A stretch of DNA of 64,000 bases, from positions 1,757,749 to 1,821,748 of the forward strand of contig JARYIJ010000001.1 in assembly GCA_029980465.1 (NCBI GenBank), written 5' to 3'. The notes below the pieces were generated by a model. That model saw nothing but the letters and a program-made list of their open reading frames with translations, did no database searches and was not told where the DNA came from. Shown here piece by piece: positions 49,357 through 58,281 of this stretch. Origin of the DNA: Pseudolabrys sp. (GTDB taxonomy: Bacteria > Pseudomonadota > Alphaproteobacteria > Rhizobiales > Xanthobacteraceae). Position 1 is the first letter of the stretch. Each line of letters opens with the position of its first letter. Made by a program: the position numbers and the translations under genes.

Positions 49357-50232
49357 TCAATCATCAACCGCCGCCTTGCGCCGGTGCTTGGCGCTCTCCT
49401 CCTCGACGAAATCGAGGTCCTGATCGAACACGATGCGTTGCTCGCCGGCGAGCGCAATGAAGCGCTTGCCGCGCGCGCGGCCGATCAAGGTGAGGTTGGC
49501 CTTGCGGGCCAGCTCGACGCCCCACGCCGTGAAGCCCGAGCGCGAGATCAGGATCGGGATGCCCATGCGCACGGTCTTGATCACCATCTCCGATGTCAGG
49601 CGGCCGGTGGTGTAGAAGATCTTGTCGGACGGCGAGACGTTCTCGCGGAACATCCAGCCCGCGATCTTGTCGACCGCGTTGTGGCGGCCAACGTCCTCCA
49701 TGTAGACGAGCGGCTGGTCCTCACGCGCCAGCACGCAGCCGTGGATCGCGCCGGCCTCGAGATAAAGCGATGGCGTGGTGTTGATCTCGTGGGTCAGCCG
49801 GTAGAGCCATGACGTGCGCAGCTCGGCGGCGGGCAGCGACACGGTTTCCAGCGCTTCCATCAGGTCGCCGAACACGGTGCCTTGCGCGCAGCCGGACGTC
49901 TGCACCTTCTTCTTGAGCTTCTTCTCGTAATTGGTCTTGCGCTCGGTGCGCACGACGACGACCGAGAGCTCTTCGTCGTAATCGACGCCGGTGACGACGT
50001 CGTCCGGCAGCAGCATGTTCTGGTTCAGCAGGTAGCCGATCGCCAGATAGTCCGGATAGTCGTTGATCGTCATGGCGGTGACGATCTCCTGCGAATTGAG
50101 GAAGATCGTCAGCGCGCGCTCGACCGTCACCGAGGTTTCGATCGGCGCGCCGGTCTGGTCGATGCCGGAGACGCGTTCGGTCAGCCGCGGATCGGCCGGG
50201 TTCGGGCGGATGATGTAGGGGTCTTTCGCCAT
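49357..50232 (-). CDS. fdhD: Formate dehydrogenase accessory sulfurtransferase FdhD
   Basis: 291 residues from ATG 50232. FdhD carries sulfur from IscS to the molybdenum cofactor of formate dehydrogenase. Family motifs [56 protein letters not shown] and [13 protein letters not shown] are intact. The sulfur-carrying loop, a CxxC in E. coli, reads [10 protein letters not shown] with one cysteine only. Same strand as mobA and the tup operon. Confidence 0.95.
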   Translation of the reverse strand: MAKDPYIIRPNPADPRLTERVSGIDQTGAPIETSVTVERALTIFLNSQEIVTAMTINDYPDYLAIGYLLNQNMLLPDDVVTGVDYDEELSVVVVRTERKTNYEKKLKKKVQTSGCAQGTVFGDLMEALETVSLPAAELRTSWLYRLTHEINTTPSLYLEAGAIHGCVLAREDQPLVYMEDVGRHNAVDKIAGWMFRENVSPSDKIFYTTGRLTSEMVIKTVRMGIPILISRSGFTAWGVELARKANLTLIGRARGKRFIALAGEQRIVFDQDLDFVEEESAKHRRKAAVDD

Positions 50233-50309
50233 GATCCCAATGTAGCGACGATTGCCGGTATTTTCATCCCGGCGGCGCAAAACCGTGCCGTCTTGAGGCC
50301 GTAAACGGC

Positions 50310-51140
50310 TCAGGCCGACGGGTCGGTGGCATCCGGATAGAACAGTTGCTGGCCGTTGATCTTGTAGTTGGCGATCACCTTCTGGCCCTCGGGCGAGATC
50401 AGCCAATCGATGAACTGCTGGCCGAGGTCTTTCTTGACGTTGGGATGCTTGGCCGGGTTCACCAGCATGACGCCGTACTGGTTGAACATGCGCTTGTCAC
50501 CCTCGACCAGAATCTCGAGGTCGCCCTTGTTCTTGAAATGGATCCAGGTGCCGCGGTCGGACAGCACATAGGCGCCGCTGGCCTGCGCGGTATTCAGCGC
50601 CGCGCCCATGCCCTGGCCGATCGCCTTGTACCAGGGCCCCTTGTCCTTATCGATGTCGATGCCGGCATCCTTCCAGAGCTTGAGCTCGGCGATATTGGTG
50701 CCGGAGCGGTCGCCGCGCGAAATGAACGAGGCCTTCTTGTCCTTGATGGTCTGAAACGCCTTGGCGACGTCCGTCATGCCCTTGACGTGCGCGGGATCGC
50801 TCTTCGGCCCGATCAGGACGAAGTCATTGTACATGACCGGATAGCGCTTCACGCCCTGGCCCTCGGACAGGAATTTCAGCTCGGCGGATTTGGCATGCAC
50901 GAACACGACGTCGGCGTCGCCGCGGCGGCCGGTGTCGAGTGCTTGCCCCGTGCCTTGCGCGATGACTTTCACGGTGATGCCGGTCTTCTGCTTGAAGATC
51001 GGCAGCAGGTATTCGAACAGGCCGGAGTCCTGCGTCGAGGTCGTCGACGCGACGACGATCGACTTGTCCTGCGCCAGCGCCGGTGCCGACAGAAGCAGCG
51101 CGCCAAGGGCGGCAACGAAGAGTGAGCGGCGGGTGTGCAT
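50310..51140 (-). CDS. tupA: Tungstate/molybdate ABC transporter substrate-binding protein (TupA-like)
   Basis: 276 residues with a signal peptide (SLFVAALGALLLSAPALA). The N-terminal IVVASTTSTQDSGLFEYL is the TupA signature, which includes the serine/threonine residues that bind tungstate. SRGDRSGTNIAEL and YVLSDRGTW are further TupA-type segments. Last gene of the tupB-tupC-tupA operon. Tungstate preference is inferred from family; molybdate binding is not excluded. Confidence 0.88.
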   Translation of the reverse strand: MHTRRSLFVAALGALLLSAPALAQDKSIVVASTTSTQDSGLFEYLLPIFKQKTGITVKVIAQGTGQALDTGRRGDADVVFVHAKSAELKFLSEGQGVKRYPVMYNDFVLIGPKSDPAHVKGMTDVAKAFQTIKDKKASFISRGDRSGTNIAELKLWKDAGIDIDKDKGPWYKAIGQGMGAALNTAQASGAYVLSDRGTWIHFKNKGDLEILVEGDKRMFNQYGVMLVNPAKHPNVKKDLGQQFIDWLISPEGQKVIANYKINGQQLFYPDATDPSA

Positions 51141-51164
51141 CGAAATCCTCCTGTTGTCGTTGAG

Positions 51165-51896
51165 CTAGACCAGCAAGTCGCCCGCGAGAAAGATACGCGC
51201 CGCCTCGGTTTGCGGCGAGGTGAAGAATGTCGCGGCTGGCCCTGTCTCAAGCAGGCGGCCACGATGAAGAAGGACGATGTCGCCGCCGAGGCGGCGAGCC
51301 TGGCCGAGATCGTGCGTCGACATCACGACCTTGGCGCCCTTTGCCGCGACGGCGCGGATGACGTCCTCGATGGTCTTGGTGGCGGCGGGGTCGAGGCTCG
51401 CCGTCGGTTCGTCGAGCAGCAGCACGGCCGGGTCGCCGGCGAGCGCACGGGCGAGCGCCAGCCGCTGCTGTTCGCCGCCCGACAGGCGGCGCGCCGGACG
51501 GCGTTCGAGACCGTCCAGCCCGACCAGCGCCAGCAATTCGTGGATGCGGCCGGCGTAGTCGCGGCGCGGTATGCCCGCAGCATTCAACGCGTAGCGCAGG
51601 TTGCCGCCGGCGGAGCGGCGCAGCATCGCCGGCTTCTGGAACATGATGGCGCGGCGAGCCGGCACGTCGGGGCGGCCGCCCCACGTGATGCGGCCGCTCG
51701 TCGGCGCCATCAGTCCGGCCATCAGGCGTAATGCCGTTGTCTTGCCGGCGCCGTTGGGGCCGATCAGCACGGTCGGCGCGCCGGCGCCGACCGTGAGCGA
51801 CAAGCGGTCGAGGATCGTTACGCCGCGCATCGCGACACTCACATCGTCGAGAACGATCGGAAGGTCGGAGGCGGGAGCCCGCATGTCAGCCCGCAT
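51165..51896 (-). CDS. tupC: Tungstate-type ABC transporter ATP-binding protein (TupC-like)
   Basis: 243 residues. Walker A GPNGAGKTTALRLMAGL, signature LSGGEQQRLALARAL, Walker B VLLLDEPTASLD, and switch histidine in STHDLGQA are complete. Its start overlaps the end of the permease gene by 11 bases. It energises import through TupB. Confidence 0.92.
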   Translation of the reverse strand: MRADMRAPASDLPIVLDDVSVAMRGVTILDRLSLTVGAGAPTVLIGPNGAGKTTALRLMAGLMAPTSGRITWGGRPDVPARRAIMFQKPAMLRRSAGGNLRYALNAAGIPRRDYAGRIHELLALVGLDGLERRPARRLSGGEQQRLALARALAGDPAVLLLDEPTASLDPAATKTIEDVIRAVAAKGAKVVMSTHDLGQARRLGGDIVLLHRGRLLETGPAATFFTSPQTEAARIFLAGDLLV

Positions 51897-52578
51897 AGGC
51901 TTCGCCGGCCCGGCGCACGACCCAGGCCAGCGCGTTGATGATGACGACGATACCGATCAGCACGATGCCGAGGCCGATGGCAAGCGACAGGTCGCCCTTC
52001 GAGGTCTCGAGCGCGATCGCGGTTGTCATCGTGCGGGTGAAGCCCTCGATATTGCCGCCGACGATGATGATGGAGCCGACTTCCGAGGCGGCGCGGCCGA
52101 AGCCGGCGAGCAGCGTCGTGACCAGGCTGAAGCGGGCGTCCCAGACCAGGGTCGCGATCTTGCGCAGCGGCCCGACGTTCATCGCCGTCAGCTCATCGCG
52201 GTATTCGGCCCAGAGGTCTTCCACGGTCTGGCGCGTCAGGGCGGCGATGATCGGCGTCACCATGATCGTCTGCGCGACGATCATGGCCTGCGGCGTGAAC
52301 AGCAAGCCGAACGAGCCGAGCGGGCCGGACCGTGACAGCAACAGGAAAACCGTCAGGCCGATGACGACCGGCGGCACCCCCATCATGGCGTTGAGGAACA
52401 CGATCATGCCTTCCCGGCCGCGGAACCGGGTCAGCGCGACCGCGGCGCCGAGCGGGATGCCAATGACGGCGGCGAGGGCGGTTGCACTGAGGCTGACCGC
52501 CAAGGAGAGGCGCACGATCGCGAGCAAGGCGGGGTCGCCTGCGAGCAAAAGGCCGAACGCGCTGGTGTCACCGGGCAT
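51886..52578 (-). CDS. tupB: Tungstate-type ABC transporter permease (TupB-like)
   Basis: 230 residues from ATG 52578 (an in-frame TTG lies at 52593). Five to six membrane helices with the inner-membrane EAA-type loop ASEVGSIIIVGGNIEGFTR. The LLLAGDPALLAIVRLSLAVS start is usual for TupB. First gene of its operon, next to tRNA-Ser(GGA) on the other strand. Confidence 0.9.
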   Translation of the reverse strand: MPGDTSAFGLLLAGDPALLAIVRLSLAVSLSATALAAVIGIPLGAAVALTRFRGREGMIVFLNAMMGVPPVVIGLTVFLLLSRSGPLGSFGLLFTPQAMIVAQTIMVTPIIAALTRQTVEDLWAEYRDELTAMNVGPLRKIATLVWDARFSLVTTLLAGFGRAASEVGSIIIVGGNIEGFTRTMTTAIALETSKGDLSLAIGLGIVLIGIVVIINALAWVVRRAGEAYAG

Positions 52579-52701
52579 GACGCAATCTGGCAACCACGCG
52601 GCGGACGGTCAAATGGTCAGTCGAATCAGGCGATTAAGTTGCCCGGTGCGGGTTGTGCCGGACTACGCGATAGCTATAGTCCCGGCGCCGACATGGCGTC
52701 C

Positions 52702-52791
52702 GGAGAGGTGGCCGAGTGGCTGAAGGCGCACGCTTGGAAAGCGTGTATACGGGAAACCGTATCGAGGGTTCGAATCCCTCTCTCTCCGCCA
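52702..52791 (+). tRNA. tRNA-Ser (anticodon GGA)
   Basis: 90 bases with encoded CCA. Acceptor GGAGAGG with TCTCTCC (one G-U pair), anticodon stem CACGC/GCGTG around TTGGAAA, anticodon at 52736-52738, long variable arm and T loop GGTTCGAATCC. Base composition changes visibly downstream, making it a likely integration site for the accessory region. Confidence 0.97.
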
Positions 52792-53331
52792 GTCCGGCTG
52801 TTCCGAATTTTCTCTCAGCCGATGTGACCTAGCGAAGAACCCCAGTATTCGCGGACTTTGCCGAGCAAACCTCCGCACCACGCCACGACGGCTCAGGCCG
52901 TAAATTCTCTCAGTTAGCCCATTTCTCTCCAAACCTCCCGACTGCGCGGATTTAGTACGGTTCTCGTAAGTTACTGTTTTATCACATATTCTGACCCTGA
53001 CGACCTCCGCACTTTTCGCAAGAACACTTGGGGAACGGAGAGCAGAGAATTCAAACTCGGTGTTTGATATTGCTTCGTTTTCGGATCGTTAGTACGGATC
53101 TGCTGCGCGTCCCTTGCGTTTGTGAGCGAGTGCATCACTGTTAACGCGTGCTCACGCCAGCAACGCATGCGCTTCCTCGCGATCGAGCGTAACGACGTAA
53201 CGACTATCGCGTCTCAGCTTCTGCTTTACTGCGGGTTGCGGACGTTGGACTGACATGTGGCGATGTCGCCCAAGGGCCATCAGCCGACATCCGCGCTCCA
53301 GCAGATGTCGGCCCCTCAATCCGACGAAAGC
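52792..53331. other. Gene-poor region after tRNA-Ser(GGA)
   Basis: 540 bases without a convincing gene, notably more AT-rich than the DNA to the left. It contains copy A of a diverged direct repeat (52902-53038). Short frames on both strands have no family resemblance. It looks like degraded mobile-element or integration-scar DNA. Confidence 0.55.
52902..53038 (+). repeat. Diverged direct repeat, copy A
   Basis: Aligns with 56719-56855 in the same orientation. The best-conserved core is CCTCCCGACTGCGCGGA at 52934-52950, followed by TTAGTACGG and CTCGTAAG; a second shared block is CCTCCGCACTTT. Mismatches are scattered, so this is an old duplication. Confidence 0.7.
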
Positions 53332-53793
53332 TCAGGCACGTGTTGTCAAAGTCGAGAGTTGGTCGGTGTCGTAGCGGTTTCGGAGATCTGAGAGTGCGCT
53401 TGGATCCGGCGTCCCCTTTGCGGCTAGTTTGGCGAGCTCTTCGAAATAATGCTCATGGCCGGGCGGAGAGACCGTCATGAGCACGCGGGCGGGCTTCTCG
53501 CTGACATTCGTGATGTTGTGCGGTACGCCGGGCGGGATGAACAAGTAGGTGCCGGGCGTCGCACGGATCGTTTTGTCACTGACGTGCCACTCACACTCAC
53601 CCTCCAGCACGTAAAAGGTCTCTTCCTGCACTCGGTGAACATGTCGCCCGGTGGCGAACCCCGCCGGGATCGTCCAGTCGAACATGCTGGTGTGTTTCGT
53701 ATGCTCCCCGGTGATGAGGAACGCCATCGGATGGCCACGCAGCATGACTCCTTTGTTCTCGTGGGGCATGCGAATGACGGCATTGGCGCTCAT
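53332..53793 (-). CDS. Cupin-domain protein
   Basis: 153 residues, one cupin_2 barrel: motif 1 GRHVHRVQEETFYVLEGE and motif 2 FIPPGVPHNITNVS supply the histidines and glutamate that bind a metal. GGAGG precedes the ATG at 53793 by six bases. Divergent from the winged-helix regulator at 53902. Small cupins of this type have many roles (dioxygenase, quercetinase-like, regulatory), so no function is assigned. Confidence 0.85.
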   Translation of the reverse strand: MSANAVIRMPHENKGVMLRGHPMAFLITGEHTKHTSMFDWTIPAGFATGRHVHRVQEETFYVLEGECEWHVSDKTIRATPGTYLFIPPGVPHNITNVSEKPARVLMTVSPPGHEHYFEELAKLAAKGTPDPSALSDLRNRYDTDQLSTLTTRA

Positions 53794-53901
53794 GTGATCC
53801 TCCGTTGACTAAGTGGTTGCTTCCGCAAGCACGTGCCAAAGATCAATCGTTCCAGCCGGGAAGTCGTGAATTCGTTGCCAAAAATTTGCTAAAAACCTCC
53901 A

Positions 53902-55458
53902 ATGACAGAGGGCCATCACTACCAGTTCGGTCCATTCCGCCTCGATTCGCAGGCAGGCATTCTCTATCGGGGGCCCGAGCCGACCATGCTCGGCCATCGC
54001 GCGGTCACGCTGTTGCGGTTGCTGCTAGACAAGCCCGGCACCCCAGTCTCCAAAGATACGCTGGTCGAGGCTGGCTGGGGTGGATTGACGGTTGCGGATA
54101 ACAATCTGACCGTTCAGATCGCCGCATTGCGCCGGGTACTGGCTGCCGGCGCCGATGCCGAGAGCTGGATCGAAACGCTGCCGCGGCGCGGCTACCGTTA
54201 TGTTGGACCGCCGGTGACCAGCACCGACGCTGATGCCGCAGCGGTCCGTTCTGCGTCGGCGCCAGCTTTGCCCGACAAGCCGTCGGTGGCGGTTCTTCCA
54301 TTCGTAAATCTGAGTGGCGACCCAGAGCAGGAGTACTTCGCCGACGGAATGGTCGACGACATCATCACGGGCCTAGCGCGCATCAACTGGCTGTTCGTGA
54401 TCGCGCGAAATTCGAGCTTCGTTTACAAGGGCCGCTCTGTGGACGTAAAGCAGGCCGGTCGTGAGCTTGGCGTCCGCTACGTTCTCGAAGGCAGTGTGCG
54501 CAAGTCCGGTCCTAGTGTCCGCGTAACCGCGCAGATGATCGATGCGTTGACCGGCGCTCACGTCTGGGCCGAGCGTTACGACCACAGCTCCGACGACATC
54601 TTCTCGCTTCAGGACGAGATTGCGCAAGCGGCCGTCGGCGCAATCGCCCCAAGCGTCCGGAAAGCTGAGATCGAGAGGGTAAAGCGCAAGCGCCCCGACA
54701 GCCTCGACGCATACGATCTCGTGCTACGAGCCCAAACTGACGTCGATTCAGGCATGCCCGAGCAGGTCACCAGAGCACTTGTGCTGCTGGAACGCGCGAT
54801 CGCGCTCGATCCCACTTACGCGTTGGCCCATGGCAACGCCGCGATGTGCCATCATTGCCTCTTTCTTCGCGCCGGGCTTAAGGAGGCAAGTCGCGCCGCT
54901 TCGATCCGCCACGCGCGATTGGCCATTGTCCATGGACAAGACGATGCGCTCGCGCTGACGTGGGCCGGGTTCTCGATCGGCATGGATGCGCACGATCGGA
55001 CCGCTGCATTCACGGCGCTAGAGGCTGCGCTCGCCATTAGCCCGTCATCGGCGCTGACCTACATTCTGGGCAGCGTCATTCTCGGATGGAGTGGCGAAGC
55101 CGACCGAGCAATAGAATGGAGCGAGAAGGGTGTGCGGCTAAGCCCGTTCGATTCGTGGGCCTGGGCCGCGTTTGACGCGCAAGCGATGAGCCATTTACTG
55201 CGGGGGCGTTACGAGGAAGCTGCTCGTGCCGCGTACAGATCCGTTCAAGCCAACCCTTCGCACAGCATCACGTATGTTCAGTTGACCGCTGCGCTCGCTA
55301 AACTCGGACGTCTGGATGAAGCGAAGGCAGCAGCTGCGCGGGTGCTCGAATTGCATCCGACGTTCCGTTTCAGCCGCCAATTTGCCGGCGTGAACTGTGC
55401 TCCGCCCCTGGCGGAGGTGCTTGGCGGGGCACTGAGAGAGGCCGGATTGCCAGAGTAG
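53902..55458 (+). CDS. Winged-helix / TolB(FlgO)-like / TPR regulatory protein
   Basis: 518 residues. An OmpR/CadC-type winged helix occupies residues 1-100 (FGPFRLDSQAGILYRG, VSKDTLVEAGWGG, ETLPRRGYRYVG); a TolB/FlgO-like domain follows at about 127-260 (KPSVAVLPFVNLSGDPEQEY, FADGMVDDIITGLARI, GVRYVLEGSVRKSG, QMIDALTGAHVWAERYD); then TPR helices to 510. No transmembrane helix. Such proteins are frequent in Bradyrhizobium relatives; targets unknown. Its stop TAG at 55456-55458 lies exactly at the junction with a downstream duplicate. Confidence 0.88.
   Translation: MTEGHHYQFGPFRLDSQAGILYRGPEPTMLGHRAVTLLRLLLDKPGTPVSKDTLVEAGWGGLTVADNNLTVQIAALRRVLAAGADAESWIETLPRRGYRYVGPPVTSTDADAAAVRSASAPALPDKPSVAVLPFVNLSGDPEQEYFADGMVDDIITGLARINWLFVIARNSSFVYKGRSVDVKQAGRELGVRYVLEGSVRKSGPSVRVTAQMIDALTGAHVWAERYDHSSDDIFSLQDEIAQAAVGAIAPSVRKAEIERVKRKRPDSLDAYDLVLRAQTDVDSGMPEQVTRALVLLERAIALDPTYALAHGNAAMCHHCLFLRAGLKEASRAASIRHARLAIVHGQDDALALTWAGFSIGMDAHDRTAAFTALEAALAISPSSALTYILGSVILGWSGEADRAIEWSEKGVRLSPFDSWAWAAFDAQAMSHLLRGRYEEAARAAYRSVQANPSHSITYVQLTAALAKLGRLDEAKAAAARVLELHPTFRFSRQFAGVNCAPPLAEVLGGALREAGLPE
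54026..55235 (+). repeat. 1,210-base exact repeat, copy 1
   Basis: Matches 55456-56665 at a constant offset of 1,430 bases with no difference found by eye. It covers codons 42-445 of the intact regulator. Left boundary TAGACAAGCC, right boundary CGTGCCGCGTA. Confidence 0.93.
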
Positions 55459-56665
55459 ACAAGCCCGGCACCCCAGTCTCCAAAGATACGCTGGTCGAGG
55501 CTGGCTGGGGTGGATTGACGGTTGCGGATAACAATCTGACCGTTCAGATCGCCGCATTGCGCCGGGTACTGGCTGCCGGCGCCGATGCCGAGAGCTGGAT
55601 CGAAACGCTGCCGCGGCGCGGCTACCGTTATGTTGGACCGCCGGTGACCAGCACCGACGCTGATGCCGCAGCGGTCCGTTCTGCGTCGGCGCCAGCTTTG
55701 CCCGACAAGCCGTCGGTGGCGGTTCTTCCATTCGTAAATCTGAGTGGCGACCCAGAGCAGGAGTACTTCGCCGACGGAATGGTCGACGACATCATCACGG
55801 GCCTAGCGCGCATCAACTGGCTGTTCGTGATCGCGCGAAATTCGAGCTTCGTTTACAAGGGCCGCTCTGTGGACGTAAAGCAGGCCGGTCGTGAGCTTGG
55901 CGTCCGCTACGTTCTCGAAGGCAGTGTGCGCAAGTCCGGTCCTAGTGTCCGCGTAACCGCGCAGATGATCGATGCGTTGACCGGCGCTCACGTCTGGGCC
56001 GAGCGTTACGACCACAGCTCCGACGACATCTTCTCGCTTCAGGACGAGATTGCGCAAGCGGCCGTCGGCGCAATCGCCCCAAGCGTCCGGAAAGCTGAGA
56101 TCGAGAGGGTAAAGCGCAAGCGCCCCGACAGCCTCGACGCATACGATCTCGTGCTACGAGCCCAAACTGACGTCGATTCAGGCATGCCCGAGCAGGTCAC
56201 CAGAGCACTTGTGCTGCTGGAACGCGCGATCGCGCTCGATCCCACTTACGCGTTGGCCCATGGCAACGCCGCGATGTGCCATCATTGCCTCTTTCTTCGC
56301 GCCGGGCTTAAGGAGGCAAGTCGCGCCGCTTCGATCCGCCACGCGCGATTGGCCATTGTCCATGGACAAGACGATGCGCTCGCGCTGACGTGGGCCGGGT
56401 TCTCGATCGGCATGGATGCGCACGATCGGACCGCTGCATTCACGGCGCTAGAGGCTGCGCTCGCCATTAGCCCGTCATCGGCGCTGACCTACATTCTGGG
56501 CAGCGTCATTCTCGGATGGAGTGGCGAAGCCGACCGAGCAATAGAATGGAGCGAGAAGGGTGTGCGGCTAAGCCCGTTCGATTCGTGGGCCTGGGCCGCG
56601 TTTGACGCGCAAGCGATGAGCCATTTACTGCGGGGGCGTTACGAGGAAGCTGCTCGTGCCGCGTA
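55456..56665 (+). repeat. 1,210-base exact repeat, copy 2
   Basis: Second copy in direct orientation; separated from copy 1 by 220 bases that are the unique 3' end of the regulator gene. At 56666 the sequence departs from copy 1 and runs into unrelated DNA. Confidence 0.93.
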
Positions 56666-56666
56666 A
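55456..56666 (+). pseudogene. Truncated duplicate of the winged-helix/TolB/TPR gene
   Basis: The duplicated segment keeps the reading frame from codon 43 on (starting GAC at 55458) but has lost the start codon and half of the winged helix, and it is cut at the 3' end, where GCG followed by a chance TAA at 56664-56666 ends it about 73 codons short. It lies in a different frame from the intact gene, so no fusion forms. A non-AUG start near 55515 would leave out most of the winged helix. Confidence 0.88.
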
Positions 56667-56970
56667 CCATGGGCTCCGCGCGAAAACCTTCGGACTGCGG
56701 CGCACCGCCCGGGACCCGCAATTCTCTCTCTCGGGCCGTTTGTCTCCAGACCTCCCGACTGCGCGGAATTAGTACGGAACTCGTAAGCGTCTGATTTTGA
56801 ATCGCTTTTGGTGACGGCAACCTCCGCACTTTGCAGAAATATCGCGGGGTAGCGGAAGCGACCGGGAACCAACATGGGCATTGATCGGGCGAAGGTTTTT
56901 CGACTCGCTCGGTGCGGCCACCGCGCGAAGACCGCCTGCGGATCGCACGAGAAGCGGTGGAAGCGTACAT
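56667..56970. other. Gene-free region between the duplicate and the defence cluster
   Basis: About 300 bases. It contains copy B of the diverged direct repeat (56719-56855) and the 3' flank of the defence operon. No supportable gene on either strand. Confidence 0.5.
56719..56855 (+). repeat. Diverged direct repeat, copy B
   Basis: Partner of copy A at 52902-53038, offset about 3,817 bases, same orientation. AATTCTCTC at its left end, then CCTCCCGACTGCGCGGAATT, AGTACGGAACTCGTAAG and CCTCCGCACTTTGCAGAA. Together they bracket the cupin and regulator genes. Confidence 0.7.
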
Positions 56971-58278
56971 CTAGGCTAAGGTGACTGGCTTTATCTCGGG
57001 CCAAGACACGGCCAGCTCCCACGACGGGTGATAGCCGCCTAGGTTCCACACGTCTTTATCTACCGTCACCATCAATTCGTTGAACGTCTCGGGCTCACCA
57101 ATTTCGTACCGCGGAAATGTCGTGCTGCTTGCAGGAATTTTGGCGCTCGGCGAGGTCGCATAGCCGAATATGAGAAGCGGGTCCGAAGTCATGAACTCTA
57201 TTTCGACCGCGAAGTGTTGGGTGGGCCGGGAGCTGACGGCTCTAATCAGGGCGGCAGCGTGAAGGACGCAGGCTACGTTCCAATGGAATTGGATTATCTC
57301 AAGTTCACCGTGACGTGGTCTGCTTCTCTCCGGTTGCTTCAGCCACACGAAGCGCTCGATGAGCCCATCACTGCTGACGCGATCAAGTCCCAGGCTGTTG
57401 GTGCCCTCAAATTCTCGCTCGACGGCCCTGAGGCGAGGTGCCCACACACGTGTCGTATTGAGGTCACGCCATCCCAGTTGCCGAATCTGCCCGCTGCCAT
57501 TGAACGCGCGCGTGTCGATTTCCTTCAACCAGGGTTGTTTCGCAAGGTTCGCGAGCATGAAAGGCGATAATGGCCGTGCCGTCACGCGCATCGCCCAGAT
57601 CCCCACCCAAACTTTGGTCGTTCCATGCTCGGTGTGAACTCCGTCAACGCCCGGGTACGGGTGGGAGCGGCGGTGTTCGTGCGGTATCCACGAATAGAAG
57701 CGGTCGCTGCTATCCTTAAAGGCCTTTTCGGCATCTGCCGCTGCGCGTGACTTCTGCCGAGCCATTTCATGGATTTCGAGCATGCTCATCGGCTCAGCGC
57801 GGTCATTGCGTCGAACGTAGCAGTCGTTGTTCTGCGTATGACGATGGGGAGCCAGATACGATTCGAGCGTGCGCATGATGATGACGCCGCTTGTGCCGTC
57901 CTTTTCGGTCACGATGCCTTCGCACTCGAAGACTGGCAACTTGGGCTCTACGCGGTCACTTATGGCTTGATGCAGCCGCGCAGCCGCTTCCTTGCAGCGT
58001 GGCATAGGATGTATCGGTGGCTTCGCCCGTTTTGTGGTTGTGTCTTCGTCGATGCCGACGATCAGCGTCCCACCGACCGTGTTGGCAAACGCGATAATCT
58101 CTGCGGCCAACTCATCTTTTGCGTCGTCACCTAGTTTGCCGCCGCTCATCCAAGGGTCAGCACCTTTCTTTGCAGGCAGGGCGCGCTTGAGTTCGAAATC
58201 AATGGTTTCTGCGGCTTCGGCATCAACGACCGCTTGCACCTCAGAGGCGGTTACTTCGGACAGACGGGTCGGGAACAT
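56971..58278 (-). CDS. AlbA_2 (Schlafen-like) domain protein in CBASS-like operon
   Basis: 435 residues. Residues about 20-165 are an AlbA_2/Schlafen-type domain: AETIDFELKRALPAK, then KDELAAEIIAFANTVGGTLI with VGIDED, the pattern of this putative nucleic-acid-binding fold. The remaining 270 residues show no recognised domain; there is a short Ala/Arg/Lys helix near 175-190 and no transmembrane segment. It starts three bases after the nucleotidyltransferase stop, with weak Shine-Dalgarno, so it is probably coupled. It could be an accessory or second effector, or an unrelated defence gene. Confidence 0.78.
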   Translation of the reverse strand: MFPTRLSEVTASEVQAVVDAEAAETIDFELKRALPAKKGADPWMSGGKLGDDAKDELAAEIIAFANTVGGTLIVGIDEDTTTKRAKPPIHPMPRCKEAAARLHQAISDRVEPKLPVFECEGIVTEKDGTSGVIIMRTLESYLAPHRHTQNNDCYVRRNDRAEPMSMLEIHEMARQKSRAAADAEKAFKDSSDRFYSWIPHEHRRSHPYPGVDGVHTEHGTTKVWVGIWAMRVTARPLSPFMLANLAKQPWLKEIDTRAFNGSGQIRQLGWRDLNTTRVWAPRLRAVEREFEGTNSLGLDRVSSDGLIERFVWLKQPERSRPRHGELEIIQFHWNVACVLHAAALIRAVSSRPTQHFAVEIEFMTSDPLLIFGYATSPSAKIPASSTTFPRYEIGEPETFNELMVTVDKDVWNLGGYHPSWELAVSWPEIKPVTLA

Positions 58279-58281
58279 GGT

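Noticed and set aside
52792..53331. Integrase gene next to tRNA-Ser(GGA)
   Set aside because: No frame here shows the tyrosine-recombinase R..HxxR..Y residues; only short uninformative frames are present.
55515..56666. A second functional winged-helix/TolB/TPR gene
   Set aside because: It lacks the start codon and half of the DNA-binding domain and is truncated at both ends; better read as a pseudogene produced by duplication.
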